A stretch of 64,000 nucleotides of DNA from Dryocosmus kuriphilus (GCA_038277395.1 CM076190.1:244137256-244201255); one strand, 5' to 3'; counted from the stretch's first letter, positions 43,905 through 55,987 are shown. Program-made: numbers and translations. Notes: generated by a model not told the origin, from the letters alone.

Positions 43905-46600
43905 TTACTAAATGAATTATTAGACCACTTTTCTAATGTGTGTTTATATTCACTTTCAACAAGTGGCATATCCGAGAATTGTTTTCTCCATATCTGATTT
44001 TCTCCTAAGTTCTCTACTATCGCTCTAAGCTGCGTAGCCCAGTTATATTGAAGCGAAGACTCACCGGAACAATCTAATTCATGCAGTCCTACTGAACATT
44101 TCTCCACAAATATGCCATCTGACATGGTAAACATCCTAATCCACCAGTTTAACGCACACTTTAACATTCCTTCGCTCGAAGGAGCGATACCAGATTCCAA
44201 TCGCACGAAGTGATTCGGAGTATTTCTTGGCCACCACAACAAGGCCATGAAAAAACGCATTTGTATACAATCCAGTTTTTCCAAGTAACATAGAGATCAC
44301 AGTTCTGAACCATAAATGTCAGTTGCATTTTACTATGCCACTAAGCAGAGCATTAATCGCGGACCATGAATTATTCCTACTTTTGAAAAGAATACTGCGC
44401 ATTGCCAGTGGCCATAAGGCCCTTTAAAATAAAGAAATCTACTGCCATTTTCAATTCTCCTATTGAGGAGAAAGGAACACCTAGGTAGATGTATGCGTTG
44501 GTGTATGCAAGCTTTTCATTTCATCAATAAGGCGGTTTTAGATTTTTACGTCTTCCTGACTTTCTAAATGGAACTGCTTTATTATTTTCTGTATTTAATT
44601 GGAGTCCGTTGAGATCACAGTACTCCTTAAGGAACTTAAGTTTTAATTGTGTATCATGCCATAAGCGACCTAACAGAATGATATTATCAGCAGAGAGCAA
44701 CATAAATGTTTCTGTTTTTTGGCCCAAACATAAACCTCCCATTCCCCCCTCCGCGAAGAAATTAATAATATCGTCAAGAAATATAATAAACAAGAGTGGG
44801 CTGAGACTTTCTCCCTGTAGGACCTGTTCGGTATTCTCAACGTTCTTTGATTTTTGTTGCACAATTTTCACTCTGAACTTCGCATTATCATAAAGACTTT
44901 TTATTATTCTTAACATTTTTCCGCTGACCCCAAATTTAAATAGTTTGTGCCATAACATTTCATGTTATACCGAGTCAAATGCTCTTTTGAAATCAACAAA
45001 GACACCAAAAATATAGTCTTCTTTTGTTTCCAAATTTATATTAATTACAGCAGAGAGTGTGAATAATTGGTCAATAAAATCTCGATTCGACCGAAAACCC
45101 GTTTATTCCGCCAGAATAATGTAACATATCTCAGCCCACTTTCCTAATCTCCTCGCAAGCAGAGTAGTAAATATTTTGCTAATTGTGTTTAATAGTGCAA
45201 TACCTCCATAGTCTAGTGGTTCGGCGCAATCACCCTGTTTATGTAACATATGCATATCCGCCAGGGAAAAGGATTCCGGTTCACTTTGTTTTTCAAGAAT
45301 TTTATTAAACATACTAAGTACATAATGTTTCCACTCTGGCGGCATATTCCTTCAGAATTCGTTGGATATTTTATCCATACCTAATGCTTTATTACTCTTA
45401 GATTCTACCAAGACTTTAGTTAATTCGGTAAGCGTGAAAACACAACCCAACAACGGATGTTCTACGGAAGTAGAAGTTATATCTGCAGGATTTTTCTCTA
45501 AGTACACACCCCGATGAAAATCTACCCAGAAATCCAAATCAATCTTAATATTGGAAGATCCTTTAAAATCAATTAACTTTAACTGTGTTCCAGTATTCTT
45601 CACTATTTTTAACGTTATTACTTTCTCTCGAATTGTATTATTGAAGGATTGTTTAGCATGTGCCTTAACTTTATTATACTCATCTCTTGATTGAACATAA
45701 TCAGATATTAAAATTAAACTCGCTTTATCTCGCTTAAATCTTTTGTAGATTCTATTACGACTCACGAACTCATCCATCGGGTTGAGAGTTTTTACACTCT
45801 TTCTATGCTTTTTTGGTGTCCTTTCCTTGTTCAAATTACCAGAAAAAAATCCATCCCGGGTTCTTTTCATCCCGCTTTGGTTTGCATTCCTCGGCGATTC
45901 AACCATCATGTTGCTATTGGATAGTTTTCTAGTAGGAGAGGGAGATTTGTCTTTATTTATATTAATATTAAGTTACGTCACTAGGCCATCAATTCCTAGG
46001 TCATCTATGTCATGGAGAGTGATTGACATCCCATTAACCAGTAGGCATCTCTTGGTAATCATGGCTGTGATCCCCTTCTCCTTTAGTTGCTTTTGTACTA
46101 TCCTTATGTTTTTATTGATCATTTGAATGTCTTTACCTATATCAATGTTGATAAATATCTTGGTGCCTTTAAGTTTGCTACGTTTGCTTATGATATTGAT
46201 CTTAACTTGACCTAAGACAAAGAGATAGCAAAATCAATCTGTTTTTATTTACATGGAAACTTTCCAAGCGTCTTAATTGATTCACGTGTACATCTTCGAG
46301 AGTTATTTCTAAATATTCAAGTATATCTTGCTTAACTTTGGTTACCATTTCATAACTTGTTTCTTAAGTGGAATCCTGTGATCGAACGATAATTAAATTG
46401 TTTTTTCTTGCAGTCCTATCTATAATCTGCGCTTGTCTGACAAATTCATCCTTCAACATCGCGTTTCCATTTAGTAATTTTCCTATGCATTCAGAATTTT
46501 CATTTATACGTTTCATGACTTGCTTTAATTCCACATTTACTATTTCCTTAGTGCCTTTTTTTAATCTTCTCTCAGAGAAACTCTAAAACATATGCTCAAA
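43905..46600 (-). pseudogene. LINE-C, main body of endonuclease/RT region
   Basis: Minus-strand LINE remnant running 46600 to 43908, then continuing at 18394. 45909-45352 encodes the linker to RT. 45345-45103 includes Y-G-G-I-A-L-L-N-T-I-S-K-I, and in the next frame comes a degenerate G-F-R-S-N-R. 44958-44524 has L-Q-G-E-S-L-S-P-L-L-F-I-I-F-L-D-D and the catalytic box as L-L-S-A-D-N, with YADD lost. 44284-43908 is the C-terminal domain. N-terminal to RT, 46150-45960 resembles an ORF1 RRM-like end. Its clade is not certain. Many stops make it old, which fits its being the host of the Academ-like insertion. Confidence 0.8.
46340..46560 (-). repeat. LINE-C ORF1 segment duplicated at 48670-48895
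   Basis: Shares CTTGCAGTCCTATCTATAAT, AACATCGCGTTT and ATGACTTGCTTTAATTCCAC with the second segment. Both are minus-strand pieces of a coiled-coil ORF1. Confidence 0.75.
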
Positions 46601-46817
46601 TACCTGATAAAGGCAATAGATGCAGGGCGAAAGTAAACACGATAAGCCGCGAGAATAATTTATTGGCCAAAGAGGAAGTAAAGGAAACTTCAGGTAGGAA
46701 AACGAAAACCAATCTTATCGAGTTTTTAAAAAGAACTTAAGAATCCTTCATGTCCTTAATTCATCTTCAAAAAATTTAAAATGACAATATGGTATTCAAG
46801 TTTCGGTGTACTCTATA

Positions 46818-48109
46818 ACACATCGGCTGATAAGTTCCCGGTCTAATGAAGAAAACTCAACTTTTTTGGCCAAATTTGATTTTATTCGTCGAGGTACTCT
46901 CCTTCCAGAGCGATACAATCCTTCCAGCGCTTCTCTAACTTTTGGATACCTTTCTTGAAGAAGGATTTATATTTGGACTCAAAATAGGCGTTCGTTTCGG
47001 CGATCACCGTCTCATTCGAGCCAAATTTCTTTCCGGCGAGCATTTTCTTCAGGTGTGCGAACAGATAAAAGTCGCTGGGAGCCAAATCTGGAGAATAGGA
47101 TGGGTGCGGAAGTAATTAGAAATGTAATTCCATCAATTTTACCATCGTAGCGTGAGATTTGTGACACGGTGCATTGTCTTGGTGAAAGATGACTTTCTTT
47201 CTTTGCATATGGGGCCGTTTCTTCGAAATTTCCTCCTTCACACGATCCAGTTGGGCCATGTAGCGATCGCTATTGACTGTTTTACCTTTTTCAAGGTAGT
47301 CAATAAACAAAATACGGTACTCATCCCAAAATACGGACGCCATAACTTTGCCAGCACTTTGTTGCGCTTTTGGCCGCTTTGGGCGAGGTTCACTGGCTGC
47401 TGTCCACTCAGCTGACTGCCGACTTGACTCTGGCGTGTAATGGTGAATCCACGTTTTGTCTGTGGTCACGTATCGACGCAAAAAGTCTTTTCTATTTTGC
47501 TGAAACAGCTCCAAACATCGCCCGGAATCATTGACTCGTTCTTCTTTTTGGTCCACAGTGAGCACACGCGGCACCCATTTCGAAAACAACTTTCTCATTG
47601 ACAAATGTTCATTCAACATAAAGCCTACACGTTCCTTTGATATGTTTAGAGTTTCAGAAATCTCCTGCAACTTCACTTTACGGTTATTTAAAACGATTTT
47701 GTGGACTTTTTCGATGTTTTCCGGTATAACCACCTCTTTTGTTCGACCAGAACGTGGCGCATTATCAGTGTCCGTACGCCCACGTTTCAATTCAGCAAAC
47801 CAGTCAATAATGGTAGATTTTCCTGGTGCAGAGTCCGGATAACACCTATCAAGCTAAGCTTTTGTTTGAATGGTGTTTTTCCCCATCAAAAAACAATGTT
47901 TTATCAAAACGCGGAATTCTTTTTTTTCCATTCTTTATAAATAAGCAAAGTTGTTTAAATAAAACCACTGTCACTTTCGAACCAAACGTCAGATCACCAT
48001 GAAACTTTCACAGATACATCTTGAAGATTAGTATTTAGTAGGAAAAATATCAGTTCCTTATTTGTGGCGCCATCTGTGTGTCAGACCGGGAACCTATCAG
48101 CCCATGTGT
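46818..48109 (-). mobile_element. full-length mariner (1292 bp)
   Basis: TA flanks (46816-46817, 48110-48111) and inverted ends ACACATCGGCTGATAAGTTC / ACACATGGGCTGATAGGTTC, with the match running on into CCGGTCT. It contains a single transposase ORF of normal mariner length. It sits in the 5' region of LINE-C between two copies of its ORF1 segment. Confidence 0.93.
46882..47931 (-). pseudogene. mariner transposase, two nonsense codons
   Basis: A DD34D transposase that cuts and pastes the element at TA sites. The ORF runs from M-E-K-K-E-F-R-V-L at 47931 to 46882, 349 codons, the usual mariner length, with no frameshift. The two in-frame stops are a TAG near 47857 (where relatives have Trp in K-x-W-L-D) and a TAA near 47115 (where relatives have Glu). 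HTH segments precede W-V-P-R-V-L-T near 47570. All three catalytic aspartates remain: T-T-D-K-T-W-I-H near 47460, F-H-Q-D-N-A-P-C-H near 47170 and L-A-P-S-D-F-Y-L-F near 47075. One of the best-preserved genes in the window. Confidence 0.92.
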
Positions 48110-48111
48110 TA

Positions 48112-48630
48112 GAACTAAAAAAATATCAAAAAAGTATCATTTTGAAAAAATCAGCCATTTTAGAAGGTCAAAAAATAGCTTTTTCGCTCATTTTCTATTT
48201 AAAAAGCTAATTTTTGACTACTTAAAAAAACTTTTTCTTTACACAAAGTTACATATTCATAAAAAGAGGAAAAATGAACACATCTTTAATGCTTTTCTAA
48301 ATTTAAGTAATTACTTCACGTTTTCATTCAATTTTTAATTAAGTTTTATAGAAAATATATACCCTTAAAATAGAGAAGTATTAAACTATTTGTGATAAAT
48401 AATATCTTCGACGAAAACTTTCTTCTTTCTTTATCCGGTTGCACACTACTTAACAATTTGATTATAAATTTTTTATTTAGGATTAATCTAGCTTGTTTCT
48501 TTTCTTATATAACTTTTCCATATATCCATCCATCTCAAGTCCTCTCAGCCCTGCAATTTAACCTAGAGAATGAGTAGAGTGAAGCGGCTGCGAAGGCTAA
48601 CGCCACCCTCTTTGTTACGTCCTCGATTAG
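48112..48630. other. AT-rich spacer
   Basis: Strongly AT-rich with short ORFs of low complexity. Nothing recognised. Confidence 0.4.
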
Positions 48631-48639
48631 GGTGTGTCG

Positions 48640-49260
48640 TCACCTCCATCTCTGCGAGGATTCTACAGTCTGGTGATCTTGCTTAACTTTGGTTACCAAC
48701 CCATCACGTATTTTTTCAGGGGAATGCTGTAATCTAATGATGATTAAATTGTTTATTCTTGCAGTCCTATCTATAATCTGCGATTGACTGCCCAACTCAT
48801 CCTTCAACATCGCGTTTTCATTTAGTAATTTTCCTATGCATTCAGAATTTCCATTTATACGCTTCATGACTTGCTTTAATTCCACATTTACTATTACTTA
48901 ATTCTTCTTTTTCGGCTTGCTCACCTGCAGCTTTTTATTAAAGCCTCCAACGAACAAGATAAGAGGCCATGTTCGTGTTGAGTTTGGATGGAGGAGCGAC
49001 TTCGGTCCAAGCTCTAGGCATCAGTTCCGTTGAGGATAGGTAAAATCGCGCAAATATGTTGAGTTCCTCTAGAATAGAAACATGAGAGTAGTCCAGTTCG
49101 ATAGCATTTTTATTAGTTGTTTTAGAGTTTAATGGAGTGCTGACCCGGAAAGAGGATTTCGAAGCTTCAGTTACCATTGTCTTTGAAAAACAATCCTTGC
49201 TGGTCTCGTCTCTCACGAACGGTCATTTCTCTTCCGTTAAGCAAGGAGAGGATCCCAAGC
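48640..49260 (-). pseudogene. LINE-C-related ORF1 fragment (second copy)
   Basis: Minus-strand frames 49216-48938 and 48885-48640. The second has a coiled-coil stretch (M-E-L-K-Q-V-M-K-R-I-N) followed by A-R-I-N-N-L-I-I-I-R, the entrance to the RRM-like core of LINE ORF1 proteins. It matches 46340-46560. The first is the ORF1 N-terminal part. Broken between the two frames. Confidence 0.6.
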
Positions 49261-50140
49261 CGTGGACGCTGGCTTAGCATAGACAAGGAAGAAAGAAGAA
49301 ATCATCGAGAAAGGAATGGGTGACATGGTAGACCAATCATAAGTGGAAACTTAGGAGATATTTATGGATTCACAGACGTTTCATTCATATGAAAAAGTGA
49401 ATTTTTTCAGTGTTGACTGTACACGAAATTGCAGCGTGAAAGGCCCCTGCAACTTAAGTAAAATAGTATTAACTTAAACTAGTACTTATATTACTGGCCT
49501 TATACATCAAAAGCATTTGCTCTTAGGCTCACATTACTTTTATCCACACACAATGTCTAAGTCTAGCATGAGTTTACATATTTATAATAATACTATGGAC
49601 TTAGATACTTATGTATACCAGTCAATTATCGCAAACGATGTGATTTAATTTTATTCTTAGTTTATTTACCGATAGCAATACCATCCTCCCATTCAGACAA
49701 CATTTAATCCAAGAAAAATGCTCTAATAATAGACTGACACATGGCAGACAATAAAAAATAACCATCAAATAAGTTGTGCTCAGTTCCAACTCTTAATTTT
49801 AGAATACAAGGTTGATATATAAAGCAGGCTAAATTGTAGATTCCACAAGGTGCAATAAGAATAATCATTCCTAAAAGGAAGTCATTGGCGAGTTCCCTCT
49901 AACTTAGTTGCGTAAGCTTGAGATGCTCCCGTATCCACCTCTCCCCGCTTCTTGTTGACTCGCGTACATACAATCGTTCAAATTCAGCAACATAGATTAA
50001 TAGAGAAGTTAGTCGGCACAATAACATGCGTGACGAGCATACTCGACGCCACATTTCAACCTCAACTGTTTTGTATTTCTTTTGCCTCTTTTACCTTATA
50101 GCCCTTTTCTCTTTTTCTGTTATCATGTCATTCTCTCATT
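49261..50140. other. unannotated spacer
   Basis: AT-rich, no gene or clear repeat seen. Confidence 0.4.
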
Positions 50141-50289
50141 GACTACGTGACCACTCTTCGACAACGTGACTCCTCTCCCTCCACCACGTGACCCTTGCCC
50201 TACTACACGACCTAGCTTTAGACTACGTGACCCCTCTCTTGAACACGTGACAGCCATCTTGACCACGTGACCGTCCACTGAACCACTCG
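50141..50289. repeat. CGTGAC-rich degenerate minisatellite
   Basis: CGTGAC occurs six times and ACACGACC once in 150 bp, spaced roughly 20-26 bp apart, three times within the palindromic CACGTGAC form. The spacers are pyrimidine-rich (CTCTTCG, CTCTCCCTC). It could be a decayed tandem repeat or a cluster of E-box-like sites; the sequence alone cannot tell. Confidence 0.7.
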
Positions 50290-50302
50290 AAATTCCCAGG
50301 TT

Positions 50303-50694
50303 TACTTTTTCATATATTAACGTTCAAAATCGGAGCAGTTGTAATGTTGATGCAAAATTTAGTTAATAATGGTGGGCTTTGTAATGGGACACGTTTAAGA
50401 TTGGTACAATTGCGTAAATTAGTTATTAAATTTATATTCGTTACAGGTGCTAAAAAAGTAACCACATGTTTTTTCACCACGAATTACGTTGGATTATGGA
50501 GAATTTCCTTCTTTGCTATTTATTTTGTATACAATAAAGTTTCCATTTAAGCCCTTGCAATTACAATACATAAATCTCAAGGTCAAAGATTTGGAAAATT
50601 AGCAACATACTTTCGCAGTCTTTTACTTTCTCATAGAAAACTATATGTAGCTCTGTCTAGATGTAACAATTCTGATAAATTATTTATTTAAGAT
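50303..50694 (+). pseudogene. Helitron PIF1-like helicase, C-terminal fragment
   Basis: Reads G-G-L-C-N-G-T-R-L-R-L-V-Q-L near 50370, a motif characteristic of the PIF1-family helicase domain in Helitron Rep-Hel proteins. Then A-I-T-I-H-K-S-Q-G-Q near 50556 and L-Y-V-A-L-S-R-C near 50641 (superfamily 1 helicase motifs V and VI). One stop at 50548 and the truncated N-terminus (no Rep or Walker A seen) make it dead. It lies just before LINE-B. It may derive from the autonomous partner class of the Helentron-like elements at 41.9-43.6 kb, but that link is only inferred. Confidence 0.82.
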
Positions 50695-51338
50695 AACTGA
50701 AAAGATGATAAAATCATTACCAACATTGTTCGGAAAGAAATTTTCTAATGAATATGAACCATGTTCTCTTGGTGTCATATTAAATTAAGAGCAGATAATA
50801 TTAACTATATATAAAACGATTTATTTTAGCCACTAGGGCCGAAAAATACACAGACAAAGTCTGCTACATCCAGGTTGCATATATACATTTTTACAAACTT
50901 AAATTACTAAAACTTATTCTCCTTTCCTTACATTATTTACAGTTCATAACCGCTTTATTCTCTTGACCAGCACTCCTTATTCTATCTCTACATTTTCTTA
51001 TTCTAACTCACGCATCCTCTTAGTTTTTCTCTCTTTCTCTCTCGCTTTATCTCTAGCCCTTGCCTTTTGTCTTATTTCTCTTTACGCTTGCCAACTCCTT
51101 CACTTCGCCTTACATTATTTCCAGTTCATAAAACGCTTTCCTCTGTTGACCAATACGCATTATTGTATCTTTACAATTTCTTATTTCTACCGCACGCATC
51201 ATCTTAGTTTTTCGCTCTCTTTCTCTCTCGCTTTATCTCTAGATCTTGCCTTTTGTCCTTTTTATCTTTATGCTTTCAAACTCTACTCTCGATCTCTCTT
51301 ACCCAATTTGACATTTCCTTTTTCGAAAGATGCTTATT

Positions 51339-54300
51339 CTAACCCTTTCCTCCATTTCTCTCTTCTCTCTTATCCTTCTTTTTCTTTTCCAATACCCTCA
51401 ACCATTCCACCACCTCCACTGTACCCTTCTCATGCAGGATCTTACCCATTGTCATGCTTCCTTTTTCTATCTTCCCACACTCTTCCACCCAATGTTTTAA
51501 ACTTCCTCTACCTCTCCCACATAAAATGCATTTTCTTTCCTCCTCTGTACACCAGTATTTGTTCCACTCTTCCGTATTACCACACCTTACCCTCGCTGTT
51601 ATTTTTTGCGATCCTCTTTTCCCTTTTCTCTCCAAATATTTTGCCGTTCCCTCTATTTTTATCCATTTATATTTCTCATTATATTTTGATTCTCTTATTT
51701 TATTTTCTATTACTTGCTTAAACACTTCCCTGTCTCTTTCTATCAATTCATGCTGCATCTCCATTCCCCTTCCATGCATTTCTTTGATCCATTCCTTTGA
51801 CCATCCACACCTATTCAGGTACTTTTCTCTTTCTTTCATTCCACTATCTCCCCCTCCACCATGTTCTCTTTCTTTCAAGCATGCTTTCACAATAGTTCTA
51901 TCATCATTGCTTTCCAACACTTTTTCTTCGTACCTGCAAGCTCTATTACCCGTTCTTATCTTTACTTTTTCTCTATTTACCTCCTTTAGAACTATATACC
52001 ATGGTGTCCACCTGTCCAATCCTATCGTCCATCTTATGTATTTTTCATGCAACTTTTCCACCTCCTCGTATTCTTTCCATCCCCATATTTCTACCCCAGA
52101 CATTAGCACACTCAAAACCAGAGCTTCAAACATTCTCATTCTTCTTTTGTAGTCTTCTTTAAATAAATTTTCCCCTATTCCCCATACTTTCTTCATGACT
52201 ACCTCTGCTCTTTTAACTCTCTCTTTTACGTGATATTTTACGTTCCCATTTTTTTAAAATAAAAATCCTAAGTACGTGAACTCTTTGACTTCCTCAATAC
52301 TTTCCCCCTTCCACTTCCAACTCTCTCTTCCCTTCTTCCTACTACCTTTTCTCCCAAAAACCAATACCTTCGACTTTGCTACGTTTAAAACCAACTTCTT
52401 TACCTCTAAATACTTCTCTAGTCTTTTCATCATATTTGCCAGCACCTCTTCCTCCTTCGCTATTATCACTACATCATCCGCGTAAGCTAAGGTCCAGAAT
52501 CTGTTCCCTCCCACCACCAAACCTCCCTCTAACCCCTTCTTAAACTCTTCCTCCATGTCCGCAATGAGTATCGTAAAAAGAAGCGGGCTCAGTGGGCAAC
52601 CCTGTCTTAGTCCTGTCTCCGTCCAGAATTCTTCTGAAGTTCTATTCCCCACCTTTACCCTATCTCTCGTTTCTTTATAAATTTCCCTCACCCTCTCTAT
52701 CAAGCCTATGTTTATTCCTACCTTCCCCATTACTTCCCACAATATTTTCCTGTCTACCGATGGGAATGCTGCTTTCAAATCAACAAAAAAGGCACTTATT
52801 TTCCCTCCTTTTTTCTCCAGCTCCTTCTCCACCACGTGTTGCAATATGTAAATGTTATCTATAGTACTTCTACCTTCTCTGAAACCTGCCTGGCTTTCTG
52901 GGAGTATTCTTTTCGCTTCTACTTCTTTTTTTAATCTCTCCGTTAAAACCATTGCATATACCTTGTAGGCTGTGTTTAATAATGTTATTCCCCTGTAGTT
53001 TTCTACTTTGCCTTTGTCACCTTTCTTAAGAATTGGCGTTATCCATCCCTCCCTCCATTCCCTAGGCAATCCTTCGCCTTTCCATACTCTATTCACTACT
53101 TCTTTTAGCTTCTTTCTGACTTCCCCTCTACTGTATATCCATACCTCATTACCTAACCCGTCACTACCTCCTGCTTTTCCCTTCTTTAATCTTTTAATCT
53201 GCGCTTCTATCTCTTCATCTTTCAACTCCTCCTCCCCTTCTAGTTTACTTCTCTGCCAACTATCAGTCCTCTCTTCACTCATTCCTTGAAATATTTCTTT
53301 AAAATATTCCCCCCATTTATCCATGCTAATCTTATCCCCTATACTCCCTTTTTTCTTTCTCATTTTATTAATGAACTTCCATGCCTCCCCTTCTGTTTTA
53401 ATTTGCCTTAATTCTTCCTCCAATTCCTTTTTCTTGTTCTCCTCTTTCTGATTACATAAATCCCTGTACTCCTTCCTGGCTCTGATATAGTTTATCTTTT
53501 CACTTTTACCTCTCCTCCACCGTTTGTACTCTTTTTTTACCTCTTTTTTCTTCTTTTTACAATCTCCGTCCCACCAAACTTTTGTCCAATTTTTATCATT
53601 CTCCGATCTGTTCCTAAATTTCTTTGTGACTCTAATCTTCTTGACCTTTTCTTTTAACTCCTCCCATACTTCACTCAACACTGTCTTATCAAACTCTAAA
53701 TGCTCTGCTCTTCCCATATATTCCTTCTTTGCTTCTTCCGTCCACACTTCTTTCTCGCCTAGCTCTCTCGCGTTCTTTCTTAATTCCTTCCTTATTCTAC
53801 TTCTCAGATACACCCCTAGAGGGTGATCATCTGACTCTACTCTTTCTTCTACTTTCATTTGCCTTACCGCCTCCCTCCCCTCTACATTAGTGACCACATA
53901 ATCTATGACAGTATTTGATTTGCTTTTCACATATGTGAATTCCCCTTTCTCATCCCCTTTCTTGTTACCATTAAGTATATACCACCTCTTGTCTTCTATC
54001 GTCCTTATCAGCTGCTTCCCCTCGCTGTTTATTAGCTTGTCTTTCGAATCTCTTTCCCCCACGACTCCGTCCATGTACCTTTCGCCTTTTCTCCCTATTC
54101 TGGCATTAAAGTCCCCCCCTATTATTAGTATTTCTTCTTCCTCCTCGTTGACACGCTTTTCTATGTTTAACCTCACCTCTTTCATTCCTTTCCCATTGTA
54201 CACTGTCATAATTCGATGCCATTTCCCATTTATTTTAACCTTCCTTTCCCGCACTTCGCTCTTAACTCCTTCTAGCACTTCCCTTTCTTCTAGATTGGTC

Positions 54301-54542
54301 CTTACTCCTGTTATAATTCCTCCACTTGCTCTACCCTTACCCTTCTGTCTTGTGGCCCCTTGCAATTCCCATCTATAACCACTTGGCAATTTAGTTTTTA
54401 TAGTTTCCCAGTCTTTCTCCTCTATCCAGGTTTCCGTTAGCCCTACAACGTCAAATTTTCCTATAAAATTCCAAAACTCTGTATCCTTGTTTTTAATTCC
54501 CGCCACATTCCAAAAAATCAACTTAACCTCCTCCTCTTTCAC
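51339..54542 (-). pseudogene. LINE-B ORF2, endonuclease-reverse transcriptase with one stop
   Basis: 1068 codons; makes the cDNA at a nicked target. APE endonuclease: V-K-L-I-F-W-N-V-A-G near 54520, V-G-L-T-E-T-W-I near 54440 and I-I-G-G-D-F-N-A-R near 54110. RT: G-N-E-V-W near 53140, I-L-K-K-G-D-K-G-K, A-G-F-R-E-G-R-S-T near 52885, F-F-V-D-L-K-A-A-F-P-S, L-R-Q-G-C-P-L-S-P near 52600 and the intact catalytic A-Y-A-D-D-V near 52480. C-terminal motif C-I-L-C-G-R-G-R-G-S-L-K-H-W-V-E-E-C near 51510. The only break is a TAA at about 52252, where LINE-A reads Lys. Start chosen at M-K-E-E-E-V, just ahead of the nuclease. Confidence 0.92.
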
Positions 54543-54604
54543 CTGAATCTTTTCCTTGCTCCCTATATTTCTCCTACTCTTTCTTTCTCCTATTTCTTTC
54601 CCCC

Positions 54605-55987
54605 TTAAATTCCTCCCCGCAATTTTTCCCCTAAAAAACCACTCTCACTCTTCTCTAACCTTTCTCTATCCTCATTCCACATGTACCACTCCCCCCCCAC
54701 GCATACTTTTTGGTATCCTACCCTTACTGTCTTGCCTTTCTTCTTCTCTTCCTTTGCCCTCTCCCTTATTTTCCGTTGAATCTCCCTTTCTTTATACGTT
54801 AGGTCATGATCAATATACACTTTTTTCGCACCTAGCTTATATTTATTTTTCATCACATCCTGCTTTGCTTCCCATGACTTCATTTCAACTACTAACACTC
54901 CCTTCTCGGCCGAACCCTGTTTTCTGACTTTGTTTATGCTCCCACTTACTCCTAGATCTTTCTCCAATAACTCTTGCACCGCTGCCATTTCCTTTCCTAC
55001 CGCTGACTGTACGCCTACTATTATAAGATTATTTCTTCTTTCCAATTTTTCCCTTCTTTCTATCTCCCTCTCCACCCCATTCACTTTCCTTGCTATTCCT
55101 ACCAAATTTTCCCCTTGTGCTGCTTCGATTTTTCTCTCTATCGTCTCTACCTTGGCTCTTAACTCTTCTTCTAATACCCTTTCATTCAAATTTTCTTGTT
55201 CCCTTCTGTTCTCTTCCCTCTCTATCCATCTCTTTTCTCCTTCTTTCACTTGCTTTTCCAGCGCCTTTATTTTTTGCCTATCTACCTCTCTCGCTTCACA
55301 CAGCTTTTTCATTTCCTTCTCCAGACTTCCTGCCCTTCCCTTCAGTCCTGCGATCTCCTTTTCCCATTTTTCTTCCCTTTCTTTCCACTCTCTCCTAAAT
55401 ATTCCTAAATCTTTATTTGTGCTTAGCGTCTGCTTCTCAATGCTCTCCATCCTCTTGTGTCCCTCTTTTATCTGTTTCATTTCCCCACTCAAAGCTCTAA
55501 TTTCCTTCATTATCATTTCCAGCGCCCCAACACCCACTTCCCTTTCTTCCTGCTTTTCCTTCTTTTGCCCCTCAACTGTGTTTGTCGCGCCTATTCCCCC
55601 TACCTGATCTCCACTCCCCCCCCCCGCCCCTTGGCTATTTCTATCTCTTTTTACCGGTGACCTTAACATTGTTGTTGTGGTTTTTTTACTCGGCGTTGTG
55701 TTAAAAAATTTGTCTAAACTTTCATTCAGATCCCTTTTTCTTTTACTTACCGCCGCTAACGCCTCCAAATCTTTCTCACTGTGCGTTCTGTCTCTCACCC
55801 CACTTACGATTCCCCACCCGAGTGTCTTTCCCGCCGGTCTGCCTCTCACTCTTTCCCCTGCCTCTGTAATCTTATTTTCCTGCCTTGGTGTTATAGCTTC
55901 TGCTTTTGATTCCGCGTCGCTTACCGCGCCTTCCCTGCCTTTGGCTTCACCCGAACCTTGAGTCGGTATGCCAGTTACCTTCCCCAT
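54605..55987 (-). CDS. LINE-B ORF1, intact RNA-binding coiled-coil protein
   Basis: 460 residues without a break. Residues 1-150 are basic and low-complexity. About 150-290 is a strongly charged coiled coil rich in E/K/R. About 300-420 is the RRM-like core with R-R-N-N-L-I-I-V-G-V, K-G-V-L-V-V-E-M-K-S-W-E-A-K and Y-I-D-H-D-L-T-Y-K-E-R, followed by a basic end with W-Y-M-W-N. This plan matches L1-type ORF1 proteins, which trimerise and chaperone the LINE RNA. It lies 62 bp upstream of ORF2. It may still be translatable; I see no disabling change. Confidence 0.88.
   Translation of the reverse strand: MGKVTGIPTQGSGEAKGREGAVSDAESKAEAITPRQENKITEAGERVRGRPAGKTLGWGIVSGVRDRTHSEKDLEALAAVSKRKRDLNESLDKFFNTTPSKKTTTTMLRSPVKRDRNSQGAGGGSGDQVGGIGATNTVEGQKKEKQEEREVGVGALEMIMKEIRALSGEMKQIKEGHKRMESIEKQTLSTNKDLGIFRREWKEREEKWEKEIAGLKGRAGSLEKEMKKLCEAREVDRQKIKALEKQVKEGEKRWIEREENRREQENLNERVLEEELRAKVETIERKIEAAQGENLVGIARKVNGVEREIERREKLERRNNLIIVGVQSAVGKEMAAVQELLEKDLGVSGSINKVRKQGSAEKGVLVVEMKSWEAKQDVMKNKYKLGAKKVYIDHDLTYKEREIQRKIRERAKEEKKKGKTVRVGYQKVCVGGEWYMWNEDRERLEKSESGFLGEKLRGGI

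Noticed and set aside
50963..55961. Long plus-strand ORFs rich in Ser, Leu, Phe and Pro
   Set aside because: Antisense shadows of the Lys/Glu-rich LINE-B proteins.
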